Shown: piece after piece, positions 1 through 7,828 of the stretch
How the letters are laid out: every line of letters starts with the position of its first letter
Numbering within the stretch: the first letter of the stretch is position 1
Program-made: the position numbers and the translations under genes
Notes under the pieces: generated by a model
The model's database searches: none
What the model saw: only the letters and a program-made list of their open reading frames with translations
What the model was told of the DNA's origin: nothing
NCBI GenBank assembly: GCA_947175375.1
Contig: CAMWMT010000026.1
Span: 1 to 13,987 of the forward strand
Source of the DNA: an uncultured Clostridiaceae bacterium
GTDB taxonomy: Bacteria; Bacillota; Clostridia; Lachnospirales; Lachnospiraceae
Reading direction: 5' to 3'
Length of the DNA stretch: 13,987 nucleotides

Positions 1-505
1 CTCCGAAGAAGATCATAACGCAGAATACGAAAGAGATCGTAATCGTTGTGGACAGATCCGGTTGTTCTTTGACAAGATACAAAGGGATCAGAATCAGGAT
101 ACCAGAACAAATAATCGTCCCCCACTGACTGATGGACTCCCTGTGTTTTGTAAAAAATCTGGCAAAGAACAAGATCAAAAGAAGCTTCCCAAGTTCAGAA
201 GGCTGAAACCGGAAACCGATATCCAGCCAGCGCTTCGCACCGTTTACCTCTGTTCCTGCAAACCTTACTGCCAGCAGAAGCGCCAGATTAAATGCATACA
301 CCAGCCAGTACATATTCATCATCAAACGATAATCCACAAGTGCAAATACCAGCATTGCGGCACTGCCAAGCGCCATCCCGATGACCTGCTGGCTCTGATA
401 TTCTGACTTGGCACTCCCGATGACCAGAATCCCAAGAATCGTGATCGCATAGACGAATACGACCAGACGCAGCCTGAAATCGCGCAGTTGATACTGTTTG
501 AACAT
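1..505 (-). CDS. rodA: RodA/FtsW/SpoVE (SEDS) peptidoglycan glycosyltransferase, N-terminal part
   Basis: SEDS-family membrane protein that polymerises lipid II into glycan strands during side-wall growth, working with a class B PBP. Only the first 168 residues are in the window; the 3' end lies past the left edge. I translated this frame directly: it starts MFKQYQLRDFRLRLVVFVYA, with hydrophobic segments at about residues 13-31, 41-57, 63-80, 105-117 and 129-145. It carries the family signatures GAKRWLDIG (residues 89-97), FQPSELGKL (100-108) and EQPDLSTT (147-154; QPDLGT in most relatives). The ATG at 505 has AGGTGA just upstream, and minE ends 14 bases before it. Following mreBCD, PBP2 and minCDE, the elongation enzyme RodA is more likely than FtsW or SpoVE, but half the protein is unseen, so the paralogue call is partly contextual. 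Confidence 0.93.
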   Translation of the reverse strand, partial: MFKQYQLRDFRLRLVVFVYAITILGILVIGSAKSEYQSQQVIGMALGSAAMLVFALVDYRLMMNMYWLVYAFNLALLLAVRFAGTEVNGAKRWLDIGFRFQPSELGKLLLILFFARFFTKHRESISQWGTIICSGILILIPLYLVKEQPDLSTTITISFVFCVMIFFG

Positions 506-519
506 ATCTCACCTGATTC

Positions 520-792
520 CTATGATCTCGTTCTCATATCTTTAACCGGAATATTCGCGCAGAGCACCGGAACACTGCCGTGGCCACCCTCGGACTCCGT
601 CTGCGTGATCTGAATATCCAGTCCTTCACTGTCTATCTCCATATATTTCGTGATCACCTTTATGATGTCATTTTTAATTGCTTCCATTATCTCCGGAGAG
701 CAATTCGCACGGTCTGAGATCAGCAAAAGCTTCAGACGGTCTTTTGCAACCTCCCCTGAATTCTTCTTCCGAAAGAAATCCATGAACGCCAT
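520..792 (-). CDS. minE: Cell division topological specificity factor MinE
   Basis: 90-residue MinE, the normal family length. MinE stimulates the MinD ATPase and removes MinCD from the membrane, so that division inhibition is restricted to the cell poles. The N-terminal amphipathic stretch MAFMDFFRKK fits the membrane-targeting segment. Residues 17-42 (KDRLKLLLISDRANCSPEIM onward) are the conserved MinD-contacting helix/strand, and the C-terminal part forms the dimerising topological-specificity domain. I chose the ATG at 792, with GAAGGGAG seven bases upstream; a longer in-frame start at 897 would overlap minD by over 90 bases and add a non-MinE sequence. It starts 14 bases after minD ends. 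MinE in a Gram-positive cell is typical of Clostridia and absent from Bacillus subtilis, which uses DivIVA/MinJ instead. Confidence 0.95.
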   Translation of the reverse strand: MAFMDFFRKKNSGEVAKDRLKLLLISDRANCSPEIMEAIKNDIIKVITKYMEIDSEGLDIQITQTESEGGHGSVPVLCANIPVKDMRTRS

Positions 793-806
793 ATTTTTGC
801 TCCCTT

Positions 807-1592
807 CTATGTGAACAGCTTCTTCAGTTTTCCAAAAAATCCGCTTTTTACCTTCAGTTCCAGAAACGGAACCTCTTCTCCCATGACACGGCGACAAATA
901 TTCATATAAGCCTGTCCAGCCAGAGAAGAATCTCCTACACAGGGCTCGCCCTGATTGGTCGCGATTACGACACTTTCATCATCCGGAACCGCTCCGATCA
1001 TATCGATGGCGAGAATCTCGACTACATCATCCATGGACATCATATTGCCGCTCTCCACCATATCCATACGAATCCGGTTCACGATCAGATCGGATCTTCT
1101 GATATCATTTGCCTCCAGAAGACCAATGATCCTGTCTGCATCACGAATCGCTGATACCTCCGGAGTCGTCACGATCAGCGCACGGTCAGCTGCTGCGATC
1201 GCATTCTTAAATCCCTGCTCGATACCTGCCGGACAGTCCAGAAGTATGTAATCAAATTCTCCTTTCAGTTCCTCGATCAGCTTGATCATCTGTTCCGGAT
1301 TCACGGCTGTCTTATCCCTGGTCTGCGCAGACGGAAGAAGATACAGATTCGGATAACGCTTATCCTTAATCAGAGCCTGCTTGATCCTGCAGTTTCCTTC
1401 CACCACATCCACCAGATTATATACGATGCGGTTCTCCAGTCCCATGACCACGTCCAGATTCCGAAGTCCGATATCCGTGTCGATCAGAACCACCTTCTGG
1501 TCCATCTTCGCCAGTCCCGTACCCACATTGGCAGTCGTGGTCGTCTTGCCGACACCACCCTTTCCAGATGTTATTACAATTACTTCGCTCAT
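807..1592 (-). CDS. minD: Septum site-determining ATPase MinD
   Basis: 261-residue ParA/MinD-type ATPase that binds the membrane in its ATP form, recruits MinC to block FtsZ assembly, and is released by MinE. The deviant Walker A motif GKGGVGKTT is at residues 10-18, the A' motif VVLIDTDIGLRNLD at 34-47, and the Walker B region DYILLDCPAG at 114-123. The C-terminal GFFGKLKKLF (251-260) is the amphipathic membrane-targeting helix expected of MinD. The ATG at 1592 has a strong GGAGG; the frame stays open upstream to 1619 but the added residues (MTGKVGGNN) precede the conserved beginning of the family. A 58-base gap separates it from minC, the widest gap in this operon, and I saw no terminator in it. 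Confidence 0.97.
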   Translation of the reverse strand: MSEVIVITSGKGGVGKTTTTANVGTGLAKMDQKVVLIDTDIGLRNLDVVMGLENRIVYNLVDVVEGNCRIKQALIKDKRYPNLYLLPSAQTRDKTAVNPEQMIKLIEELKGEFDYILLDCPAGIEQGFKNAIAAADRALIVTTPEVSAIRDADRIIGLLEANDIRRSDLIVNRIRMDMVESGNMMSMDDVVEILAIDMIGAVPDDESVVIATNQGEPCVGDSSLAGQAYMNICRRVMGEEVPFLELKVKSGFFGKLKKLFT

Positions 1593-1650
1593 ATTGTTTC
1601 CTCCAACCTTTCCTGTCACCGGTAGTCTGAATCCGTGTGACTATATATCA

Positions 1651-2325
1651 TCAAATCCGGATGTCATTAATGACTTCTTTCGTGATCGGCTCCCTGTAGA
1701 TCTTACCATCTTCTGCGTAAGCAATCATGGGGCCAGTCGTGTCTCCCTTCATATGAACCGGTCCGTCATCCGAACGACCGAACGCATCTGCGATCCGTAT
1801 CTGTGTAGGAGACATATTCAGGGCTGCCACAAATGCATCTGCATTTCCTGCAGCTCCCGCATGAATCGTCCCTTTCAGAGTCCCGAGCACCACCACATTC
1901 CCTTTGGAAACGATCGTCGCACCGGGATTCACATCTCCCAGTATGATGATACTCGTCTCCGACTCCAGAACCTGTCCCGAACGGAGTGTTCCTTTATAGA
2001 ATCTACCCGTATTGAAATCTCTCTCGTCCTGCCTTCCCTCCACGACCTGCTTCATAAAAGATTCCTTCAGCTCGTCCTGTTCCAGCACACAGAGAATCTC
2101 CACGGAAGAGTTTTCCTGGATCACACGGATAACCTCAATCTGCTCCTCCCGGCTCAGCCTTCTCCCATCAAAGGCAAGCGCCATCCGGGCATCCCGAAAG
2201 AACTCGGAAGAAGCCCTGAACTTCTCTGCAATATCTGCAAGCAGTTCCCGAAAAGGAATATTCCTGTCCAGGAATAACGTAATGCCGTATTTATTGCTCT
2301 TAATCACAACTGTCTGCTGTTTCAT
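1651..2325 (-). CDS. minC: Septum site-determining protein MinC
   Basis: 224-residue FtsZ antagonist that acts with MinD to prevent polar Z-rings. Residues 1 to about 100 form the N-terminal FtsZ-inhibiting domain. After a short linker (around 95-107), the C-terminal domain from about 108 to 215 has the glycine-rich right-handed beta-helix pattern of MinC, including the conserved RSGQ (115-118) and repeated turns such as LGDVNPGA and LGTLKG; this part binds MinD and dimerises. The ATG at 2325 follows TAGGAGA at good spacing. It begins only nine bases after the PBP2 stop codon, implying translation from a common message with the upstream wall-synthesis genes. Confidence 0.96.
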   Translation of the reverse strand: MKQQTVVIKSNKYGITLFLDRNIPFRELLADIAEKFRASSEFFRDARMALAFDGRRLSREEQIEVIRVIQENSSVEILCVLEQDELKESFMKQVVEGRQDERDFNTGRFYKGTLRSGQVLESETSIIILGDVNPGATIVSKGNVVVLGTLKGTIHAGAAGNADAFVAALNMSPTQIRIADAFGRSDDGPVHMKGDTTGPMIAYAEDGKIYREPITKEVINDIRI

Positions 2326-2334
2326 GATATTCTC

Positions 2335-5235
2335 CTAATCATTAATCACCACTGTTGTTGCCTCCGAGGCGGTTCCTGTCAGCAGCTCGTCCTCATCCAC
2401 AAGCTTAAAATAGTACCGGAAGATATCCGCTGCCATGGCAGCGGCATTTGCCGAAGTGTAACCATTGGCAATACGAATCGCCAGGGCAATCTCTGGCTCT
2501 TCATATGGCGCATATCCTACGAATAATGCGTGATTCGGATGACGCAGTGACTGCTGTGCCGTACCGGTCTTTCCCGCGATTGTCAGATCCAGATTCTTAA
2601 AGGCATCTGTATTCAGAGCGACCTGATGCATGCCTTCCTGGATCACATTCCAGGAACTGTCTGCAATGTCAATATTATTATATACTGACTGTGGATAATC
2701 TTCAATAGTGTTTCCCTCGGAATCTGTCAGTTTATCCAGCAGAGTCAGATCATAAACAGTTCCCCGGTCTGCCACGGCACTGATATATCTCGCAAGCTGT
2801 GACACACTGAACAGGTTAGTACCTTGTCCGATCGAGGAACGGATACCGTCCGAATCCGACAGCCGGGGCGAATTTTCCGGAACCTCAAGTCCTGACTTGT
2901 CCCCAAGGCCGAATTCCTCCGCATATTTCGCAAGCGTCTCCAGCGCGCGGTCTGAAGAATATCCAGTCGTACGACCTCCGCCCAGACGGAAGCCCACCTC
3001 ATAAAAATAATAGTTGCAGGATACCCGAATCGCGTCTACCACATTAATATGTCCATGGCTTCCCCTGTACTGGTTATAGATCCAGCAGGTCGGAGAGCCA
3101 TAGGCCTCTGTATAGACGCCTGTGGCATTCATAATCTCGGAGGGCGTTATGACACCTTCTTCCAGACCAGCTGTCGCTATGACCGGCTTCATGGTAGAAC
3201 CAGGCGCTGTCTGCTCCTGTGTGGCACGGCTGTACAATGGCTTCGACTGGTCTTTGTTCAATGCAGCAAAATAAGCAGAATCCATCGTATTCGTCAGACG
3301 GTTGTTATCATATCCTGGATAGGTTACACAGGCAAGCACTTCCCCGGTATGTGGATTCGTGATGACACACCCCGCACTGCAGGGTTCCAGGGCGAGCTGT
3401 GCTGGAGTGATCTCCAGATTTCTGATCTTGTCCACCAGGAAACCATAGGCAGACCAGCTTCCGCTCTGAAGCCTTCCCACCGCCTCTTCATCATACTCCA
3501 AAACTCCCTGTTCATACAAGAGTAAACAAATCTCTTTTCCCGTCACGATATCACCAAGCAGGATATATTTATACAGCATATTATGGAAATCGACATCATT
3601 CTGAAGCTCTGTCGAAATATAATTCATCAAAACTGCATAAATCTCCTCCGCATTCAGATAGGGGCTGTCCACCTCCAAGCCAGACACATCCACCCAGTTC
3701 ATGGATATGGCATATTCCAGATATTCCTTCAAGCTGATCACTTCATCGGTCGTCCAGGCAATATAAGTCGCATCATTTCGGTCAATGGCACTCTTCATGA
3801 GAATATTGCTATCACTCATAAGAATATCCGACACGATATAACTCATATAATTCTTCATATCGATGGAAAGGTTCTGATAGGCCGTCGGATTTTCCGATTG
3901 AAGTTCTGACATGATCTGTCCGATGGTCACTGAAAGTCGCTCCTCAAACCTCTGCTGGATGGACCGCTCCAGCTCCGTCGCATCCTCTGCCTGAAAATGA
4001 GAGGTGTCGATCACCCGGTTATTGATCAAGGCATAATAGACATCATAGATGGGGATCAGAATGCTGGCTGCCGAAGCATTGGGGGCGGCAACATATTCCT
4101 TCATATTCCGGATCTTGGACACAAGAATGCCTGCCAGCTGCTGTTCCAGAATATCCATTACCGCGATCTGCAGGTTCTTGTCGATCGTCAGATATACATC
4201 CTTTCCCGATTCCGGCTCCGTCTCATTTTCCACCTCCAGGACATTGCCCACACTGTTGACATAAATCGTACGATTTCCCTTGGTTCCCTGGAGTTCAGTC
4301 TCCATATACTGTTCGATGCCTGCTTTTCCTACGATATCATTCAGTTCATAGTTCTCATTTTCCTGAAGCAGGCTATCCAGCTCCTCCTGCGACGGTTTAC
4401 CGATATAGCCGATCAGAGAAGCAAAATATTCTGCATCATAGTAGACCCGTAGGCTACTCTGGGCGATATCTACCCCCTGCAGGCTGTCCATATTCTCCAT
4501 GATCTCCGCTACTGTCTCATCACACACATCTGATGCGATCGTTGTAGCAACATAACGTTTATATCCATTCAGGCTCATGGCATACCGGATCGTCACGATC
4601 TTCAGCTTCTCTTCCAAAGAGAGATCCTCCTCCGGGATCCCATAAGCTGCTCTCTGTTCCGGCGTGTAGGCATCCCAGGAGATATAATACTTTTTCTCCC
4701 CGCACAGATAATCCATAACCTGTTCCGCGGATGCCGCGGATTCCTTCGGTTCCAGCTCGTCGATCGTCCTGCGCCCGTAAATATCCGCCTTGAACCGTAA
4801 GAGTGCTGTCCCCTCCTGAGTGAATTCATATCTTCCATTCTCGCAAATGATCCCAAAATCACTAATAATGCTGTCTCCATGGGATTCTGCGATCTCAATC
4901 ACCCGGGAGATGATCCGGTTCAGCGCTGCATGCTTTTCCCTGTTACTTTGATAGGTCCCGTTATCTTCGATTGTGATCGAATATGACAGAACATTGTCTG
5001 CCAGCAGTTCTCCGTTCCTGTCATAGATCTTGCCTCTCGTACTGGCGATATTGATCTCTTTTTTGATCTTCATCGTGAAGCTTTCTGCATAGTCCTCTCC
5101 ATGGATGATCTGAAGCAGAAATACTCTACCCAGCAGGATGCCGAAGAAGAACAGGACGACCAGCATCAGCACAAAGATCCTTGACGTTATAAAACTTATA
5201 AAAGATTCTTTAAAATCATCAAACAATCCATCCAC
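2335..5235 (-). CDS. mrdA: Penicillin-binding protein 2 (class B transpeptidase) with a large insertion
   Basis: Membrane-anchored D,D-transpeptidase that crosslinks peptidoglycan during elongation, partner of RodA. A short cytoplasmic N-terminus and one membrane segment (about residues 18-42) are followed by the PBP dimerisation region (STRGKIYDRNG at 65-75; KAGIEQYMETELQGTKG at 304-320) and the transpeptidase domain. All three active-site motifs are present: STMK (S680 to K683), SCN (739-741) and KTGT (889-892). At 966 residues it is far longer than the 600-700 usual for PBP2, because about 250 residues (366-616) separate the end of the dimerisation region (DVYLTIDKNLQ) from AGCVITNPHTGEVLA. 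The start is uncertain: the outermost start is GTG at 5235, but its Shine-Dalgarno AGAGGTGG overlaps that codon and is better spaced for TTG at 5226, which would give 963 residues. The mreD stop lies three bases upstream of the GTG. Confidence 0.95.
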   Translation of the reverse strand: MDGLFDDFKESFISFITSRIFVLMLVVLFFFGILLGRVFLLQIIHGEDYAESFTMKIKKEINIASTRGKIYDRNGELLADNVLSYSITIEDNGTYQSNREKHAALNRIISRVIEIAESHGDSIISDFGIICENGRYEFTQEGTALLRFKADIYGRRTIDELEPKESAASAEQVMDYLCGEKKYYISWDAYTPEQRAAYGIPEEDLSLEEKLKIVTIRYAMSLNGYKRYVATTIASDVCDETVAEIMENMDSLQGVDIAQSSLRVYYDAEYFASLIGYIGKPSQEELDSLLQENENYELNDIVGKAGIEQYMETELQGTKGNRTIYVNSVGNVLEVENETEPESGKDVYLTIDKNLQIAVMDILEQQLAGILVSKIRNMKEYVAAPNASAASILIPIYDVYYALINNRVIDTSHFQAEDATELERSIQQRFEERLSVTIGQIMSELQSENPTAYQNLSIDMKNYMSYIVSDILMSDSNILMKSAIDRNDATYIAWTTDEVISLKEYLEYAISMNWVDVSGLEVDSPYLNAEEIYAVLMNYISTELQNDVDFHNMLYKYILLGDIVTGKEICLLLYEQGVLEYDEEAVGRLQSGSWSAYGFLVDKIRNLEITPAQLALEPCSAGCVITNPHTGEVLACVTYPGYDNNRLTNTMDSAYFAALNKDQSKPLYSRATQEQTAPGSTMKPVIATAGLEEGVITPSEIMNATGVYTEAYGSPTCWIYNQYRGSHGHINVVDAIRVSCNYYFYEVGFRLGGGRTTGYSSDRALETLAKYAEEFGLGDKSGLEVPENSPRLSDSDGIRSSIGQGTNLFSVSQLARYISAVADRGTVYDLTLLDKLTDSEGNTIEDYPQSVYNNIDIADSSWNVIQEGMHQVALNTDAFKNLDLTIAGKTGTAQQSLRHPNHALFVGYAPYEEPEIALAIRIANGYTSANAAAMAADIFRYYFKLVDEDELLTGTASEATTVVIND

Positions 5236-5238
5236 CTC

Positions 5239-5733
5239 TCAGGTCTGGCTCTCAAGCCTGCGGTTAATGCTGTAGATCAGCCTGTAAAAGATCAGAGTAA
5301 CAACAATGGTATACAAAAGTTCAGGCAATATGATCCTTATCAGATAGTAAGGAAAAGCAAACCGGCTTCTCATCATAAACATGACCACATAATTTCCAAG
5401 TCCGTATACCAGTTCGCTGACCGATATCAGAAAGATCGGAAGCTTGATATCTTCTTCATAAAAAATGTGATTGAAATATCCGTTCGCGTAGCCTATGTAC
5501 ATATAGATCACCGCGTGCATCCCCAAAAGCCTTCCGTAGAATATGTCTTCCAGAAGCCCGCAGAGAAAGCCCACCCAGAGCCCTTCTTTTTTTCCTTTCA
5601 TAAAGCCAAAGGAAGAGGTCACGATCACCATCAGATTCGGACTGATAGAACCAATGGACAAGGTCTTAAATACGGTACACTGAAGCAGAAATCCGATAAT
5701 GATGATCAATATGGTCACGATCTTTCGCTTCAT
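5239..5733 (-). CDS. mreD: Rod shape-determining membrane protein MreD
   Basis: 164-residue very hydrophobic protein of normal MreD length, linking MreC and the wall synthases in the membrane. Membrane segments are predicted by eye at about residues 5-22, 32-46, 51-66, 70-86, 99-122 and 130-154. The pattern GLWVGFLCGLLEDIFYGRLLG (51-71) matches the conserved G-x-x-x-G-x-x-D region of MreD. I chose the ATG at 5733 (MKRKIVTILI) with GGAAAGGGG eight bases upstream. The frame continues upstream to 5928 but there it would overlap mreC, and its lysine/arginine-rich translation is not MreD-like. It lies 28 bases after mreC and 3 bases before mrdA. Confidence 0.93.
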   Translation of the reverse strand: MKRKIVTILIIIIGFLLQCTVFKTLSIGSISPNLMVIVTSSFGFMKGKKEGLWVGFLCGLLEDIFYGRLLGMHAVIYMYIGYANGYFNHIFYEEDIKLPIFLISVSELVYGLGNYVVMFMMRSRFAFPYYLIRIILPELLYTIVVTLIFYRLIYSINRRLESQT

Positions 5734-5761
5734 TCCATAAGCCCCTTTCCATCTTTCTCTG

Positions 5762-6775
5762 TCATTCTGCAGGCTCCTCTTCTGGTCCTGCAGCGTCCGA
5801 AGACTCTGTCTCATCCTGGTTCTCGTCTTCTGCACGGTCTTCCGAAGAATCTTCGGTATCTTCCATATCTTCCGGAGCTTCTTCTTCGGATGATTCCGCA
5901 GTATACTCTGCCACGTCCGCTTCCACATCCACCTGCTGTTTCAAATCTGTGATCACCAACACGGTACTGAGATGTTCAAAATCCACCGCTGGAGTCAGGC
6001 TTCCTGACTTTGTCAGGTTATTGTTGTCCATGGAAATCTCATTGACGTATCCGATCAGGATCCCCTTGTGAAATTTCGCACTTACATAAGAGGTCACTAC
6101 CTTATCGCCCTGCTCCACCTCATCTTCCAGATCACGAAGCCCGTTAATCTGCATCGTTCCTTCTGTCATCATCTGCAGATCTCCGCGCACGTAACACAGA
6201 TCCGAATTTTTCAGGACCATGGCACTTACATTGCTCATATCATCAATAATAGAACGGACCTGCGCCCAGTCTGGCCCTGTCTTAGTGACAATGCCCACCA
6301 GGCCGCCACCAGCAATAACATTCATGTCCACACGAATCCCATCATCAAAGCCTTTGTCAATGACAAACATATTGAACCAGTTCCCGGTATCCTTGCCAAT
6401 CACATTTGCTGCGATCTTATCCAAGCTGGAATACTCATGATCCAGATCATACAGTTCCCGAAGTTCTTCCAGTTCATAGCGTTCCTGAAGCATGGAGTTA
6501 TTTTCCAGAGTCAGCTCTGCGATCTGCTCCCGTAAAAGCGCATTTTCATCCTTGACTGCTGTCAGATCCTCCAGATTCTCCACCCTGCTGCGAATCCATC
6601 CTCCGGCGGAATTGATCCCTTTCTGGATCGGGATCAGCACATAGCCGGTGACTACATTCAAAGCTCCTCCGTCAAAATCTGTCAGAAAGGACAGCGACAT
6701 GGTCCCCACGCAGAGAACCGTCAGGACAAACAGAATATACCTTCCGGGAATCGTAAAACGTTCTTTTCGTTTCAT
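5762..6775 (-). CDS. mreC: Rod shape-determining protein MreC with acidic C-terminal tail
   Basis: 337-residue bitopic protein that organises the elongation complex outside the membrane and activates PBP2. A basic N-terminus and membrane segment (about 11-31) are followed by a coiled coil at roughly 62-110 (ENLEDL...LLREQIAELTLEN...LEELREL) that drives dimerisation. The two beta-barrel domains lie between about 118 and 280, with the conserved GLVGIV (158-163) and the YVSAKFHKGILIGYV stretch (230-244) near the usual TSGLGG-type position. The last 55 or so residues are nearly half Asp/Glu with a single arginine, an extension most MreC proteins lack or carry only in shorter form. The ATG at 6775 has GCGGGAG upstream. 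It begins 18 bases after mreB ends. Confidence 0.95.
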   Translation of the reverse strand: MKRKERFTIPGRYILFVLTVLCVGTMSLSFLTDFDGGALNVVTGYVLIPIQKGINSAGGWIRSRVENLEDLTAVKDENALLREQIAELTLENNSMLQERYELEELRELYDLDHEYSSLDKIAANVIGKDTGNWFNMFVIDKGFDDGIRVDMNVIAGGGLVGIVTKTGPDWAQVRSIIDDMSNVSAMVLKNSDLCYVRGDLQMMTEGTMQINGLRDLEDEVEQGDKVVTSYVSAKFHKGILIGYVNEISMDNNNLTKSGSLTPAVDFEHLSTVLVITDLKQQVDVEADVAEYTAESSEEEAPEDMEDTEDSSEDRAEDENQDETESSDAAGPEEEPAE

Positions 6776-6793
6776 CTGTTACAGCTCCCGCCG

Positions 6794-7801
6794 CTATTCA
6801 TATTTCTGCTCTTTGGTAACAAATGCCAGAGAACGGAACTCCCGTTCGTTCATGACTCTTGCCAGTCCTCTTGCAACACTCATCTCTGGTTCTTCATCCA
6901 CACAGACCTTGATGCCTGATTTCTCTGAAAGAAGCTGATCCAGCTTACGGATTCTTGCAGAGCCTCCGGTCAGATAAATCCCGTTACGGATGATATCCAC
7001 TCCCAGCTCTGGAGGAGTCCTCTCTAGAATCGTCTTTACTGCATCCATGATGATGCTAAGCTGTTCCCCAATCGCTTCATAGACAAAATCAGAAGTAATC
7101 TCCATCATCTGCGGAAGGCCGATGACCATATTCCGGCCGCAAATCTGCATGGAAACCGGTTCTGGTTCCACGGCATAAGCCAGTTCCTTCTTGATCGATT
7201 CCGCAGTCTTGCTTCCGATAAAGAAGTTATACTCCTTACGGATGGCGCTCTGTATGGCGTCATCAATGGAGCGTCCTCCATTCTGAATCAAACGGCTGAT
7301 GACGATCCCTCCAAGGGACAACACAGAGATCTCCGTCGTCTCCGCTCCGATATCCACGAGCATGACTCCCTGCGCTTCTTTAACATTAATGCCAAGACCA
7401 AGTCCGGCTGCCACCGGCTTGTCAACCAGATAGACGCCCTTTGGCTTCATATTGGAGTCCTGAATCAGCGTCGTGAAGATACGCTCCTGCATCTCTGTTG
7501 GAAGGGCTACAAAATATTCGGCTCCTTTGAGCTGGCCTTTGATATTCTTTTCCAAAAGATTTCTCAAAAATGCCTGCATATTGCTGATGCTCGCCAGATT
7601 TCCATAAGACATGGGACTGGTCACCTGGATATTGGATGGAGCCTTTTCATACATGGCATATGCTTCATCTCCAAAGGCCAGAAGCCCCTTTTTGTCCTGT
7701 ACAGCTACCATATTGTGCTGAATCAGATAAGCATCCGCATCTTTATGATAGATCTTCAGATGATAGGACCCAAAATCGCAGCCAAAATTATGATTATTCA
7801 T
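6794..7801 (-). CDS. mreB: MreB-family bacterial actin, divergent in nucleotide-site motifs
   Basis: 335-residue actin-like protein of normal MreB length, a membrane-associated filament that steers elongation complexes. The fold markers are present but altered. The phosphate-1 loop is DFGSYHLKIY (residues 9-18), where most MreB have DLGTANT. The phosphate-2 loop VDIGAETTEISVLSLGGIV (149-167) is close to the usual VDIGGGTTEVAVISLGGIV. The usual EEP before the switch helix is DKP (127-129), and the adenosine loop is GIYLTGGSAR (274-283), usually LTGGGA. The segment linking subdomains near residue 60 also differs from the usual PLxDGVIADF. The ATG at 7801 is preceded by AGAGGG at ten bases. It sits 27 bases after radC, as in the conserved radC-mreBCD order of Firmicutes. 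It is clearly MreB/Mbl-like; whether it hydrolyses ATP normally cannot be told from sequence. Confidence 0.92.
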   Translation of the reverse strand: MNNHNFGCDFGSYHLKIYHKDADAYLIQHNMVAVQDKKGLLAFGDEAYAMYEKAPSNIQVTSPMSYGNLASISNMQAFLRNLLEKNIKGQLKGAEYFVALPTEMQERIFTTLIQDSNMKPKGVYLVDKPVAAGLGLGINVKEAQGVMLVDIGAETTEISVLSLGGIVISRLIQNGGRSIDDAIQSAIRKEYNFFIGSKTAESIKKELAYAVEPEPVSMQICGRNMVIGLPQMMEITSDFVYEAIGEQLSIIMDAVKTILERTPPELGVDIIRNGIYLTGGSARIRKLDQLLSEKSGIKVCVDEEPEMSVARGLARVMNEREFRSLAFVTKEQKYE

Positions 7802-7828
7802 GGTACATTTTCCCTCTTTCTCTCTTGA

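Noticed and set aside
793..897. Longer start for minE at 897
   Set aside because: It would add 35 residues of frame-shifted minD sequence; the ATG at 792 has a good ribosome binding site and gives a normal-length MinE.
1381..2277. Open frame of 298 codons on the plus strand, antisense to minD and minC
   Set aside because: It lies opposite two clearly recognised genes, has no recognisable domain, and its serine/threonine-, proline- and arginine-rich composition is typical of an antisense shadow.
3049..3525. Open frame of 158 codons on the plus strand inside mrdA
   Set aside because: It is antisense to the transpeptidase domain, which contains intact catalytic motifs; no family resemblance and no promoter seen.
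5734..5928. Longer start for mreD at 5928
   Set aside because: The extra residues are the acidic tail of mreC read in another frame; the ATG at 5733 matches the family start and has its own ribosome binding site.
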